64,000 nt of DNA from Acanthornis magna (GCA_036785705.1 JAWUZG010000036.1:11837501-11901500), one strand, 5' to 3'. Positions 24,800 to 37,666 are shown, counted from the stretch's first letter. Translations and numbers: made by a program. Notes: generated by a model not told the origin, from the letters alone.

Positions 24800-24866
24800 C
24801 AGCAGATCTAAATCAGCATGAATCTATTGATTTCAGTGGAGCTATACCAGTGTGAGCACCCTGAGG
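24800..24866. repeat. ancient amniote repeat relic (TTGACTTCAATGGAGT type)
   Basis: The segment reads AAATCAGCATGAATCTATTG, ATTTCAGTGGAGCTATACCA, GTGTGAGCACCCTGAGG. This matches the widespread old sauropsid repeat containing ATTGACTTCAATGGAGYTACACCAGTGTAA. Short and diverged, but the block order is right. A related copy is at 62337. Confidence 0.45.
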
Positions 24867-27478
24867 TTATCATCACTGTTATCACTAACTACATGGCAGT
24901 CTTTTTGGGAGGGGATTTACTTGGAAGAGTTTATTTTATTACCTTTTCCCTGCCTAGCCCATACTTGTTTTGCATTGTATGGTCATTGCCTCTGTAATAA
25001 TCAACATTTTTCTCTTTTAGGTCCTGAAGTTAAGCATTGTGCAACTTTAACAGTGGTCAGAGTCAGAGAAGAGGCCACCTACATGGCGTGACTCTTCCAT
25101 GATATTTGCACATTAGAAGAAAATCTAAGAAACTAGGACAATTTGCTTAAAAAAAAAAGAAAAAGGTTGTGTGAGTTTAAGGCTGCTCAAGGGCAACCTT
25201 AATTTATGTGCCAATAAGTTACACAAATATTTTCTCTACTATTCAATTAAGAACAAGTAGTTTCCTTGGCAACGGCCACATTACATGGAACTTACCCGAG
25301 CTCTGAGTTCCAGCAGAGTACTTTCCCTAAGAAAGGAACATACTCATCTATCATGTAAATGTCTAATTTGTACACGGTTTTGAGAGAGAGGGGAGAAAAT
25401 GGAATTTCCGGCAAATTAACACAGCCCTTCTCTTTTACTGTCACCAGCTTCGTGCTCTTTTCTATAGTTTTCTCCTGCTTTTCATTTATATCTGAATGAT
25501 AACTTGCCTATTAAAACTGTAAAAGAGCAGGATTGTGACTGGGTGTATTAAAAACTGCAAAAAGGAGGGCAGGCTGCTGTTGAAGCGTAGTTGGGAGGGT
25601 CGGGTTTAGAAACAGGAAGGTGGCACTCTTCTTCCATGCAGAGTTGCCACTGAAAGCATGCTCTCTGGTTCAGTTATGATGATGGTGATTAGTCCTTTCG
25701 TGGGTAGAAATTAAGGATCTCAGCCTGATTACACACCGAATTGCTATCCCCTTTTAAATTATGACCTTTCTCAGGGATGCGTTACGTGGTCCCATAGCCC
25801 TTGCCAGGCTCCTGGCTCTTGCATGCAGGTCCCTTTGGAGGTGTGTGTGCAGCATGTACCTGGGGGTGAGCTGGGAATCGGCATGGCTGTTGCTGTGCTA
25901 GGAGCCCTTTTACCCTCCTGAGGCATTCCCCAAAACAAACTGAACAGTTTGAGTCGGAGCCAAGCCTAAACATCATCTCTGGGTGTGGAAATATGCAGCT
26001 CTGTAGCAAAGGGGAACAGCCCGCCCCACCTCCACCTTGGAATGCCTTGTTCCATTTCCACAAGGCCTCTTCCCACTGAGGGCTGTGACCGGCTCCCCTA
26101 GGAAAGCCCTGGCTGTGTGCTCCCATTTGCATAACCCTGCCATGGAAAATGGATTTGGCGTTGTCAGATTTAATCCCCATGGGACTTTTTCTGCAAAATT
26201 GGAATGAAGTATGTCCCACTGCTTTCATCTTCTGGCTTACATTCAATCCATAAGTCAATTTTAGGTTTTTAAGATGTTATTCTACAGCTTTTTCCACCAT
26301 TCCTGTGTCTGTTGACACTGTGAAGCTGGAAATAATTATTTTGAACTGTTTGCAGCTCTTTGCTTTTGGAAAAAGACTCTCACTAGACCCTCTATAAACT
26401 TTGAGACTTTGAAATCACAGGTATTCTTTGCATGTGAAGATCTCTCACAGGAAGACAGGATTATTTCCATCCTCTCTGTATTAGCGGGAATATTGCTGTA
26501 GTGTACAGTGATGGCAGAATGCTGCACTCTTATGTGCCTATTCCACTTTCCTTCCATCTGTCTTTTTGTTCTAGTTCCATTAATACTAAAACTAAAAGAA
26601 TCAGTTTTAATTCTGTCTTGTATCTCTTGCCCATCTGAGCTCATGCAGAATTATTTAGTAGACTTATCACAGCAGTAATTTTCTATTGAACTGCATTCTG
26701 CTCTGAAGGAACGGCAATTCTGAGCAGCTTTGCAAAACTTGTTTCTTGCAGTTGGCAATTAGATTATTTCCTGTTTGACAAGACCCTAAGGTACCAAACC
26801 CCAGAAATAATATGTAATTACACTTCTCCAAGTCCAGGTCAGTGTGAAGATGTGATTGCGGTGAAATACATCTTTCTCCTTACTTGATAAAACTTTTGGG
26901 GTTGGCTATTCAGTAGTTAATATTAGGATTAAGGGCTCTGTCATAATTTATTTCCTTTAAGTGCCTGAACACTGTAAATGATGTGACAGATAAACACAGT
27001 CTCACCATGTAGTGGCCTTATCTAGATCTGCTCCCCTCCCTTTCAGCATTTAATTGTACTCAGCCTTCAGTTTGGCTATCACCCCCTTAATTACATTCTG
27101 TAACACATGAATTTCTGTAGCTGCTTTGGAGGCTGGGAAATGAAAAGTCACTGCAAAGTCACCTCATCTGTGAGCAGACAGTGTGGGGTGAGACAGGAAA
27201 CACAGGTCACTGCCTGTTGCTGTGTGTGCAGACAAGGTCTGATTTTTCTTTTGTCCAGTGGGAGCTGACACATTTTTGCTAACTTTGGGGTATTTTTTCC
27301 TTGCCCTGTTAGCTCTAGTGAGAAGCTGCTGCAAACCGGGATTTTGCTAGCTCAGGAGGTGTGTGAATCTTGCCCTCATTTTTTGGGGAGGAGGTAAAGG
27401 CAGCCCAGGATTGGGATGATGACTTGCAATTACCCTATTTGCTTGAAAGTGTTAGAGTGTGTAAATATCTTGATGTGA
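24867..27478. other. single-copy stretch, possibly regulatory
   Basis: Repeat-free by eye. An exact octamer ATTTGCAT (POU-type site) lies at about 26127-26134. At 25020 a strong acceptor (TTTTTCTCTTTTAG) precedes a short open frame ending at 25091, without a convincing donor. The open frame 25782-26258 (minus) lies in a GC-richer patch and is not recognised. Confidence 0.4.
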
Positions 27479-27527
27479 TTCTTTTTTCTTTTCTTCCCTC
27501 CTCCTCCCTTCTTTCTCCCTCCTCCCC
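27479..27527 (+). repeat. 49-nt pure polypyrimidine tract
   Basis: Uninterrupted C/T from 27479 to 27527, followed directly by AG. The minus strand is therefore all purine. Such tracts can adopt triplex structures, and this one also forms an exceptionally strong splice-acceptor-like signal. The plus-strand sequence after the AG has no supported coding frame. Confidence 0.85.
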
Positions 27528-27529
27528 AG

Positions 27530-30500
27530 TATAGTAATGGTGCTAAGTTACCTGATCTGTTTGTCAAATACTATACTATGATGCTATGCCCAAAAGAAAT
27601 TACTTCTAAGGCCTGTTTTGAAATAGATACTAAATATTGTCTTGACTCCTTCCAATTAAATTGTTTGACAGCATCACTGGTAAATCATAAAAAATCCGGT
27701 TTGTTTCTTCAATTCCTAAACTCATCATAATCTTCCACGGAGCTCTGAGCAATTCAACCATGCCATTCTCATAAATCTGGACATATTTTTTAATCAAAAT
27801 CACTGTGACATACTGTTAATTCTCCTTCCTTCAGGTCATATAATATTCCAGGCCACAACACTGAACATATTGAGCAATATCCTAGAAAATGCTTTCCATA
27901 TCTCTTTCATACATTTCTATTTTTAAAAGGAAATTTATAGTTGGGCAGGAAAATGTTGTGGCAGAAACCACCATTGTGTGTAATGAGTTCACTAAAATGG
28001 CACATACACAAAATAAAAATCCCTTTGAACTTGCCCATCAAAGAGACCATAATTTAAGCATTTGGGAGATGAACTGAAGTATTTTCTTAAATGTCAGAAG
28101 AACACCTAATATGTCTCTTCATATAGGCCATGTAAGGTCTGCTCACTTCTGGTCAAATTACTCCCAGCTAGGCCAGCATCTCTAATGGTGTTTCAGGGCA
28201 GTGGACAACAGACCAACACATCCAGGCGTGTAATAACGTTCAGTTATCTGGTGCTGGAGAGCTAAACCTCCATTTGCAGTGGAAATAACCACTCCTCCAT
28301 GAACTTCATCAAAATAGAAAGACTTTATTTGAATGACAGCAAAAGAATAATCCACTTTTTTATTTCACTGTGGTGTATGAAGCCTTTCCTACTAAAAGTC
28401 TGGAGTTGGGAAAAATGTAAAGGATGAGGGAACATCAGATAGCTCTGTAATAAGCTAAGGGTCACTTATATAAAAACTGGTAATTGAAAGATGCCCTTCC
28501 ATCTCTAATCCTGAACCATCTGCTGCCAATTGGACTCTCCCTTATTTTGGAGCATTTCAACAGACGTGTGCCACAGGGACAAAAGCAGTCTTTACCATTA
28601 ATAATTTCCTCTTAAACTTTTCTTTCTGAGGAAGGGAAGTTGCATGTAATTACTTATTTTTGCTGAAAGAGTTAAATAGGTGACTTAACATGCTTGTGCA
28701 TTATTCAGCTGCCTAATACACAACATCTCTCTATTTTCAAGACAGCTTACAGTGCCAATTCTTTTTGATGCGGTCTTTATGAGTACAGAAAGCCCATACA
28801 GCAACACTCAACTTGTAAATGGAAACTTTTTGGAACAAGTTCTGTAAGCCTGACAATGACTGCATTGATCATAACGTTGAGACAGGAGTCTAGTCTTTTA
28901 AATTCACAGAATTGATGGGGAAGTGGTGCATAGGTAAGAAGTTACATGCAGAAATATAGAGATAAGCTTTTCACTCCTCTTCAGGAGCAAGGCACAGCTA
29001 TTTCCTTCACACAAATAACATGGGAAATGCATCTCCCAGTGACACACTACTGCATTTTTTGATGCAGTGGCAATGATGTAACTGAGAGCTGAGAATGGTA
29101 CAATGTGCTTTGTTCAGCCATCTGCCAAATTTAATGAAATGATAGGGGATCTTTTAAGCTGGATTTGGCCTGCATCATATGATTAAATGGGGGAAGTGCC
29201 CCTATTATGTGTTAGATACACTTTTGGGTAAAGATCAGATTTGTGTGGTTGCATGAATTCAGGGTATTTTACCTTTCTTACTCCATCAGAGCCAATAACT
29301 ATTCAATACCCCTTAAATCTTGATGGCTATCTTTCATTTTGATGGCAAGAAGCCAAATTTCTGCATGCCTTACTAACTTTTACTTAATATTCTTTATCTT
29401 TCGACTTCTCCTGATTTCTATCATTTTGAATTGGCCTCTTTTTGTTTCATAAGAAAGACTATTTGCTCCAGAAAACAACAGACTGTGTGAAGATCTATGC
29501 CTGTGCTACCCACCTGGAACCAGTAGAAACTGGTTTCTCACTGGAATTTCCTCTTGCAATAGGCAAGTCAATACATTTAATCTGGATGCTGTTGCTCCAG
29601 AGGCTTGTGGAGGCAATGGTACAAAATTAAGAATTTCTTCCACTTTTGGGTGGACAGCTCAGAACCTCCCCTGGGCAGAAAACCATTCCTATTTTATTAA
29701 TACTGGAAGAAAAGTATGGTGAAGGAAAACCTCAGACACTAGGAAGAACATTCTGCATCACACTATTATGATGATAGGGTCTGAAATCCTCACCTGAGAT
29801 CATATCCCTGTCTTGGTAAGTGTCGTAGAAACACCAAGTAAAAGATACAACTTTCAGGGGTTCCTTTTTGACCGGGACAGAAATGGATACCAAGGAAATG
29901 TGGATTCAAATCCAGATTCAGTTTCATGCCAGATGCATGGCATAGACACAGCCGGAAAAGATGAAAGCTTTTGCTTGTGTCACATGGAAGTCTCTGACAA
30001 AGTGAGGAGCATTTCTTGGTTGTCCACATGTCCAGTGTGCTTTGTGGCCAGGAAGTTATTCCCTGCTGCCATGGGGATGCCAGCACTGCTGTCCGAGGGA
30101 GAACTGGCTTTGGGGAGAGCTGCAGCACTGCTTGTGCTGAACGAAGCCAGTTGCACTGCAAGCTCTGCTGGCAGCTCTGTTTTATTACCTGAGGGAGGGG
30201 CTGGGGAATATTTTAACCAGGGGAAGACAATCTGACGAGCTCTGGTCATCAGGTTCGTGACAAACTTTGCTTGTGCAATACAGGAGTGCAACTGCTGTGA
30301 CACTTCAGTGTCATGAGAACACCGCCATGCAGCGTTGCTTGTTTAAGGTTACACTGCTGGCACAATTGGGTCTTTTGTCATTTGGGGGCTCAGTGTCTGA
30401 GCTGTGTCATGCTGTTTGAGCTGTCACTGCTGCAGCTAGCAGTCTTCTTCTTTTCTCCATCTTGTTCAGAGCTGCACAAAGAAGCTTCAGACTAAATGGA

Positions 30501-32904
30501 TTAGATAAAACATTTTTTTGCTGTTATTCAAGATGGTGAAAACAGTGATCTTCCATGGTATTTTCCTTTTTTATGTGGCAGTTTTGGCATAATTTTTTCC
30601 TCCGACTTGTTGGGCATAAGGGCTTTTCAGCTGGGTTTATCACTGTCCTTGCAAGCATAAAATAGGGGTTCGCCTGGAGAAAGGACATAACAGCATTGAG
30701 TGCTATTGGTATTTCTCAGGCTGATGACACACTGGCAATGTCACCAGTGCTGTAAGAGGTAACATTTGAGGAGGAAGTGATAGCTGGCAGCCAAGGCATG
30801 TTAGGGTGAGGACATCTTGGTGCTGAGCTGGTGCTCTGCAGTTTCATCTCTGCTTTGCTGGGAAGCTCCTAGTGGAAGAGGCAGCTGACAGATCGTGTGG
30901 GCAGGGACAGAGGTTTGTGAGACACCTTTGGGTGAGCCAGTCCAAGCCTGGGAGCAGTCCAAGCCTGATGAAGGCTGCTGTCACTAGCATGTCCCATGGA
31001 TGGACAGCACAGTGCTGCATGGATGCTACAACAGCACTTCCAGGCTTGAGCGGATACACCATACCGAGGTTTGTCATCCCTTGCCTCCCAGCCCCTTGAG
31101 CTCCCAGAAATCTCTGCAGGGCATTCTGTGGCACAGCACAGGTATTTTCTGGGAGTCCCACGTCTGGTATCATGCAGCTGCAGGATAGGCAGCTATTGTG
31201 TCAACTCAACAAGCATGGGTGTTACTCTGTACTATTTAGACGAAGGAAATAACCAACATTCTCTTAAAATTAAATATGGGAAGTGAGGCTTGTGAAGTGA
31301 AACAAAATAATTTTACAGTGCCTTGACAGACTTTGCATGTCTTAATAATGCCAGGCTGAGCAACTCAGATGCATGCAATCAGGACAGGCTGAATCACAAC
31401 CATAATTTTTTCACATGGTAGGTGAAAGAAACACAAACAGTTTCAAAAATTTTTAAAAAAGCAAGTGTCAGTGTATTCCTTTGCAATATAATTTTTCCAC
31501 TGGCAAAAATGTACTTTTACCTTCACATCTCCCCATGATTTTGAGCAACTGCATTTATATTGATGCATTCTGGATGATCTGCAGAAATTGTCCTCAGCTG
31601 TTGCCGTGGGAAGGATGGTGTATCCCTGGGGATATGCCTTGGGAGTGGCGTGGTGGAGAAGGCAACGCACTCTGGGGCGCCCCGGCACTTGGGCAGTGGG
31701 AAGGAAGGGGGACCAGCAAAACTGATGACACAGGCACTGTTGGGGGCCTTGCCCACACACACACAAAGAGTTTACACTGGGCTGGTTACAGGGAGACAAG
31801 GGTATGCCAGCCAAGACTCCTGGCAAGGATGAAACATAGTGAGCTGTCATGATTAATAATAGAGTTTAATCCGACACTGTGAGGCATAAAATATATTCAG
31901 AGCCCACCATGTCACTGACACGCTGGAAACTCCTGTCGGGGATGTGTGCAGAGTTGCCAGATAGTACAGAATTGGGAGAAGCACAAACATTTCTGTGCCC
32001 TGCTTCCTGCAATGCAGGGTTTGAAGGCTCTGCTGCTTTTGGATGCAGGTTTTTGCATCTCCCAAGCATGTTGCCCAAAGGCACAAGGTGACAGAGCTCC
32101 TGGGCTCAGCAGCTGGCTGCACTGGACCATCACTGGTCCTGTCACAGCAGGAAAACCCCCAGAGCTGGGGGGGTTGAGGTTCATACACAGCTGATGCCCA
32201 CTATGATATGAACTCTGTAAAACTTTTTTCTCTTCACCTGGAACATTTTAGAAGCTTGCAATGTGTCTGACCCCTGAGCTTGTCTTCCAGCAACTGGCTT
32301 AAACCCACAAAAGTCACAAAGAAACAACAAAATGAATTGAAATATTTGAAGTCTAGATTAGTGAATCAGAAGGTAGTTTTTGCACCCAAAAAATACCAAT
32401 TTTTCTGCCTTTTGCTTTCATGCAATAAGAATGACCCTGTACTACATATAGGCAGCACCCAGAAGAAAGGAAAATGGCTGCAAAACATTTTTGTGTACTT
32501 AGATGCTGAAAGACTGGAGAATTTCTGTGAAATCTCTCAGAAACCAGTTTTTACCAACACATTTCCAATTATCTGACAGCAAAACATTTTCCTGTTGCTA
32601 TTACATGCCAAGGTATATGCTTTATCACATATGACCTGGACTGATTAAACACACTTAATTGTTCCATTTACCCTTTCCCATCTTCATTGCTAATTGAATA
32701 CTTTTCTATTCCAAATTTCCAAACAGAGAGTTTGTATTTTGGCCCATTACAGGTATCATTATCCCAGTGTTCTGAAATGAGTGCTTGTGAGCTCAGATAG
32801 TCTCTCATTTGAGGTCTTGTGACCACGGATATATACTGATTCTGGCAGTAAATAGTTTATAAGATCTTTTTTCCTACTGCAATATTTTTACTTAGTTTCC
32901 TTAA
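27530..32904. other. single-copy noncoding stretch, repeat-poor
   Basis: No gene or clear transposon over more than 5 kb. 26.7-29.5 kb is AT-rich with many TAAT cores. 29.8-32.2 kb is GC-richer and yields several overlapping open frames on both strands (for example 29813-30235 plus and 31443-31850 minus), none recognised. A 12-base direct repeat AGTCCAAGCCTG occurs twice, 17 bp apart, at 30939-30967. Weak donors at 29811 (plus) and 29797 (minus) lack matching acceptors. Confidence 0.45.
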
Positions 32905-32990
32905 TTTAAAAAAAACCCCTTAATTAAATTTAAATAAATTAATTTACTTAGTTTTACTTATTTTACTTAATTTTGTGATGTGTAACCCAT
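32905..32990. repeat. AT-rich low-complexity tract
   Basis: Mostly A/T with TTAATTAAATTTAAATAAAT runs, followed by repeated TTTACTTA-like units (TTACTTAG, TTACTTAT, TTACTTAA). It looks like a decayed simple repeat. No coding or regulatory role is evident. Confidence 0.65.
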
Positions 32991-33594
32991 AAGAATTTGA
33001 GTTGTGATGAACTTCTCTAAAAGCATGTAGACAGGTTTAAACTAGTCTTTGATGTCAGATGGAGAACTCTGGGAATAAGTTGTACCATATTTCATTCATA
33101 TAGTGAAACTTATAAAATAAACTTCTCTCAGAACAATTCTCATTACATCTTGTAGCTACATTCATGCTGCGTAAAATAAGATGCAAAAGTGGAGATTCTG
33201 ATGGAAAAAGAAAAGCTCTGGGAAAATCTCCTCCATGGGTTCTCTATATCTAGCTATAAATCTGTATTGCTGATGGTTCTGGTGGGGAGTTTTTGTTTGG
33301 TTGAGCTTTTCAGGCTTGTTTGTTTGCTTGTTTAAAAATGTAATCATTGGTTATTGTTTTAAAATATAATACTTTACACACCTTGTGATTCATTACAAAA
33401 AGTCACAAGTCACAAGAAAAGTCAGAGTCCTTTGATATAGTTGAGGACATAAACTCACAGTACAGTGACTTTTTCTTACCCCAAGACTAATAGTAGAATA
33501 GGCTTTTGTCTCCTCTGAAATACTTATATTTATTTGTGCTACTTTGAGTATGACTTCAGAAAATAGATCTTTCTTAATCTGCATTCCTATGAAA

Positions 33595-33597
<3 letters not shown>
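32991..33597. other. single-copy AT-rich stretch
   Basis: Nothing recognisable. It contains GTTTGTTTGC-type short runs near 33318-33332 and chance open frames on the minus strand. Confidence 0.5.

Positions 33598-33627
<30 letters not shown>
33598..33627. repeat. (AT)15 microsatellite
   Basis: Thirty uninterrupted bases of alternating AT. Perfect tracts of this length tend to be unstable and polymorphic and can extrude cruciforms. Two further short palindromes lie about 45-70 bp downstream (33671-33694). Confidence 0.95.
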
Positions 33628-33629
<2 letters not shown>

Positions 33630-35655
33630 TGTAGTCTCTTAGGGGGAAAAAGTTACTTTCCAAGCGCAATCACATTTTAAATGTGGATATATCCAAAGAT
33701 TTTTATTTTTAACCATGATCAGATGTTTAAGGCTATCTTAGAGAAAGAACATTGTAAATAATTCCAGTTCAGGGCAAGAGGAGTTCAAATGAAGGTCTGG
33801 GCTCAAAGAATTTGGAGATAAAATTTAATTTCTACATTGTTAATTTAAATTAAAATTTGTTTCTACTAATTTTAGTCATACCTGAAACTAAATTTCAGCC
33901 CAGAGTATTTTTTCCGAGAAGATAAAGGTTTATAGTGGAAGATCTGGACAAGCACCTCTAAGCTCCACTCACAGGGAAAGAAAGATCAAGTGGGAGGTGG
34001 GGAAGCAGGAAAACACAACTCTGAGTCACGCTTTTGGGATTTTCTCCATCTCAGGATTTTGTATCAGGGATAATCCCTTGGAGTGATGCAAAAATTGGTT
34101 ACTGATGGTGAAATTTCCATGACTGCACAGAGAGGTCCCACTCACCATAACACAAATTAGACATTTAAATCCTTGCAGTGCGTTTGAGAAACTGATACTG
34201 AAATGTGCGCAAAGGTTACAAGTATTCAAATCCTTTGAAGTACTGAGCAGGCACAGTTCTGATGTCCACCACCAGCAACCTCATGAGTAATATCCTGATC
34301 CTTGTCACTCGCAACAGCAGTCCCCCGTGTCGCAACAAAGACCCTGCCCCTTCCTGATGAAGACTGACGTGTGCTCCGAGCACCTTCTGATTGGGTCTGA
34401 CACCACATTTCCCATTACAAGTTTTTCTGGGCAAAAAGAGTCAAGTATGAAATTCAGAGAGGCTTATCAAACTCCGTGGGTGGCACCAAGCACTGAAACT
34501 TAAATTGTCGCCACACAGACAGGTTGAGAAAGAGAACAGCTCTGTGTAACCTTTTGAACTTTCTGAGAAAGTCAAGAATTGCCTCACAGCCTAATGTTTC
34601 TGTTTGTCCCCTTGGTAGCTGTTTATATTCTCTATGGTAAAAGCAAGATGTTTCAACCTAGAGGACTTTTTATATGTGCTTCTGTGTTGCCCCAGTGCAC
34701 AAATAAACTGTGTAGGTGCTTTGTGATCAGAATAATCTCACATGATCAGTCATACATTGTTCTCTTGTCAACAGCAGCCATCTAGGACTGGTCTTGTGTC
34801 CTGGACTGAATCCAGAATAAACAAGCACCCTGACAGAAATGCTCCATAAACACCCAGAATCTGGAGACATTCTTAACTTGCAGGGTGCCAAGTTTTTTTC
34901 TGGGAAGAAAAAAACCACAAACTATTATATTTGATATAGGGCCATTATTTCCCCCTGAAATATGTAGATATAGAAAATTTCAAGCAAATGAATTTATAAA
35001 GAGAGTGTGGGAGTTGTGCAGAAGTGTTTAAAAACAATTTAAAAAAACCTCTCACCATTCTTTTCAGATATGCATAGGGCCAAATCGCTAGTAGCATAAA
35101 TGAGAAAATATGCTGAAGCTAAATGACATTGCTAGTCACTTGCATCCTTAGATATTACAGTCCCTTCACATTGCTCATAGCACTAGAGAAATTCATTACA
35201 TTAGCAATGCACCCTCATCCTCACAGCTCTTGGGAGGCACATTACTCCTCGTTCCATAAAGCCAGATCACCATATTCCTCTTCCCGTCAGTCATGTTAAC
35301 AGTAGATAAAGATAAAACTGTTCATCTGGCAGTTGGGCCCCAGGAAACTGATTTTTCATATGAAATGGTCTATAAAAACCCTGCAGTTTCAATTAAAAAA
35401 AAATAGCATTAATACAGTTGTGGGACTCATACCATGCAGGTAAGGGTCTCATAGGATTTTAAAGAAGATTGCTGGTTATTGGGGATTTTTACTGATTTAC
35501 AGGCTCCTAGTGGAGATGCTGAAGTTCTTTCCCAGCAGATACGATATGTGGCTACTTTTGTAGTTCCCCAGGCAGGGTATCCAGGGCTGACTCAGGACCT
35601 CTGCAGGGCACTCATGTTAAATTGAACAGCAACACCAGAGTTGCACAGTGCACCA
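33630..35655. other. single-copy noncoding stretch
   Basis: No gene or repeat recognised. Adjacent palindromes CACATTTTAAATGTG (33671-33685) and GGATATATCC (33685-33694) are the only structural features noted. The minus-strand frames 34216-34434 and 34226-34408 lie in a GC-richer patch and are not recognised. Confidence 0.5.
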
Positions 35656-35657
35656 CT

Positions 35658-35736
35658 GATAAGCATGTTATAATCTATATTATTATAATAATAATATATT
35701 GATAAGCGTACTATAATCTATGTAATAATCTATATA
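35658..35736. repeat. imperfect tandem duplication, period 43 bp
   Basis: GATAAGCATGTTATAATCTA at 35658 is repeated as GATAAGCGTACTATAATCTA at 35701. The two units are AT-rich and separated by ATT/AAT repeats. The differences indicate an old local duplication. Confidence 0.75.
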
Positions 35737-35739
35737 CAG

Positions 35740-37399
35740 CACCTGAAGCTGTAGGTTAATGACAGCCTGGAAAAGAATGAAATACATTATTTAAAAGGTT
35801 TTAAGCACAGGGATAAGCTGAAGCTGTAAAAACACCTGCATCCTTTGGTGCTGACCTAATGAAGGCTGGTTCTGACATTACAGGGATTAGTATTTAGCCC
35901 TTAACTTTTTTTTTTTTTTTTCTGTAATAGTGCACATGGCATTTCTTATAAGCTTTGTGCTTCTACCAATGCTTCACTTTAGACAGCGCCAGCATTTAAC
36001 AGTGTGGGTTCATATCTGACAAAGGGATCTCTAACTACTCTCCAGTATTATCCCATTTACGGAAATTGCTGCTCCTCCATAAAATCAGTAGCAAGAATAC
36101 TTCCTCTGAGAAAAACATTTCCATTCTCAAACTGCCCAAGGGAGGAATTAGAGCAAAAAGTATATACATCACAACAGGATGTACTCCAGTGTGTTACTGC
36201 TATTTCAGTATGCAGACCTTTATCTCCATTCCTGCCTTTCACTCCTCAGTGTTCATTATCTTTCCCCTTCCAATAAAGCTTCAAGGCATTTCCACACTCT
36301 GCAGCTGGGAAAGAAGAAATGCTGGCAAAGAATTGGATTAGTGTGTGGAAGGGGGAATTCTCCAACTTTGGGTTATGCCCTTAGCAAGCTGTATCACAAC
36401 ATCTGTATATTATTATACTGCAAAGTCTGTCATTCTACCCCTAAGAAAACCTCCCAGCTGCTCTGCAAATCTGATGGGTTTATATTAAAAAGTAATTGTT
36501 GAAGCATTTGCATGTGTTATGAAGGGGCCAGAAAAGCACTGACGAATAGGAAGGAAAGAAAGAAGAGCATTGCACCCTTCCCTTGTTTCCTTCTTTCTGA
36601 ACTCTGTCTGTAATGAAAAAGGAGCAGTCAGGACTATTATGGTTGTATCAGGTCCCTGTCTGAGAAAAGAGGGTGAGTTGAGACAGTTGTGGTGCCACAC
36701 GAGTGGCAGGAACTCCTATGCAGTGTGGACAATTGAAAGTGTGAGCCATTTTGTCCTTCTCCCTTTCCTCTGCCCACATAAATATGTACCTGGATCAGGT
36801 ACAGCTACAAAGGCATAAACATTTCTCAGAGGAAGGGTGTAAAGATGGGAGTGTACGATTGCCTGATTTTGGATGACTGTGGTACTGCCAACACTTGCTC
36901 TTTGCAGAAAATTAATTTTTTTTTTCCCCCCCAGTCTTGGATTTCGGGGTGGGTAGGGGAAAAGGCTTTAGAAAGTCTCAGGCTGAGTTTCCCTTGCTGT
37001 TTGCAATAAGGGCTGGCGAGTGCGTCATGCGCTGCGGTCTGGCAGGGATCCGCACGGCACCAGGTGTCAGCCTGGAGGCTGATAGCGCATCGCTGCAGCA
37101 ACCCGTGAGACCCGAGCAGGCAACCTCAGCCAGCCCGTGTTCCCATGCAGGCAATCGGTGGCAAGGAGATATTTGGCACGAGCCGCATGCAGATTAGATG
37201 CAATAACAACCCAGAGCATAATATGTTAGAACTGAGTCCAAATGTTTTTAGGCTAGAGTGTCGTTGCTGTAAATCGGCAGGGCTGGAGATTGCTGCTCTA
37301 AAGGCAGGTTTGGCTGGGCCTGAAACGCCGTGTTTATAAACTGGAGGCAAATCAGAGAAAAGACACAATTCAGAAGCAAGGAAGTTAGAAGTAATGATA
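35740..37399. other. single-copy stretch with strong acceptor-like site and CpG patch
   Basis: A T run (35906-35921) is followed by CTGTAATAG. At 36913-36934 a T/C run ends in CAG, an excellent acceptor sequence, followed by an 86-codon frame (36937-37197). About ten CpG lie between 37015 and 37120. The frame has no known domain and no clear donor, so I do not call an exon. Confidence 0.45.
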
Positions 37400-37666
37400 C
37401 ATAAGAATCGCGGAATCATTTATGTTGGAAAAGGCCTCTAAGATTATTGAGGCCAACTTTTAACCTAGCAATGCCAAGTGCACCATTAAACCATGTCTTC
37501 AAGTGCCACACCTACACTTCTTTTAAATACCTCCTGGGATGGTGGCTCAACCTCTTACTGCCCTTGAAAAACTGGTCCAATGCTTGACAACTCTTTTGGG
37601 AAAGAAATTTTTCATTATATCCAGTCTAAACCTCTACTGTTGCAGCTTAAGGCCATTTCCACTTTT
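37400..37666 (-). mobile_element. CR1 LINE, 3' end fragment
   Basis: Reverse complement of the CR1 3' end: tail AAGAATCGCGGAATCATTTA, then GTTGGAAAAGGCCTCTAAGA, the AACCTAGCAATGCCAAGTG block, TTAAATACCTCCTGGGATGG, TGCTTGACAACTCTTTTGGG, ATATCCAGTCTAAACCTC and AGGCCATTTCCACTTT. About 265 bp are retained before 5' truncation. Open frames 37539-37784 and 37615-37875 are partly CR1 shadows. Confidence 0.95.

Noticed and set aside
25020..25091. Possible plus-strand exon after TTTTTCTCTTTTAG
   Set aside because: The acceptor is strong, but the frame stops after 24 codons with only a weak donor (GC|GTGACT).
25782..26258. 158-codon minus-strand frame
   Set aside because: GC-richer local composition explains it; no domain and no splice pair.
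29798..29815. Donor-like sites on both strands (GTAAGTGTC plus, GTGAGGATT minus)
   Set aside because: Neither has a matching acceptor at exon-like distance with an open frame.
32750..32800. Possible further MIR-like core (GGTATCATTATCCCAGTGTT)
   Set aside because: Only one short block matches and the flanking blocks are absent.
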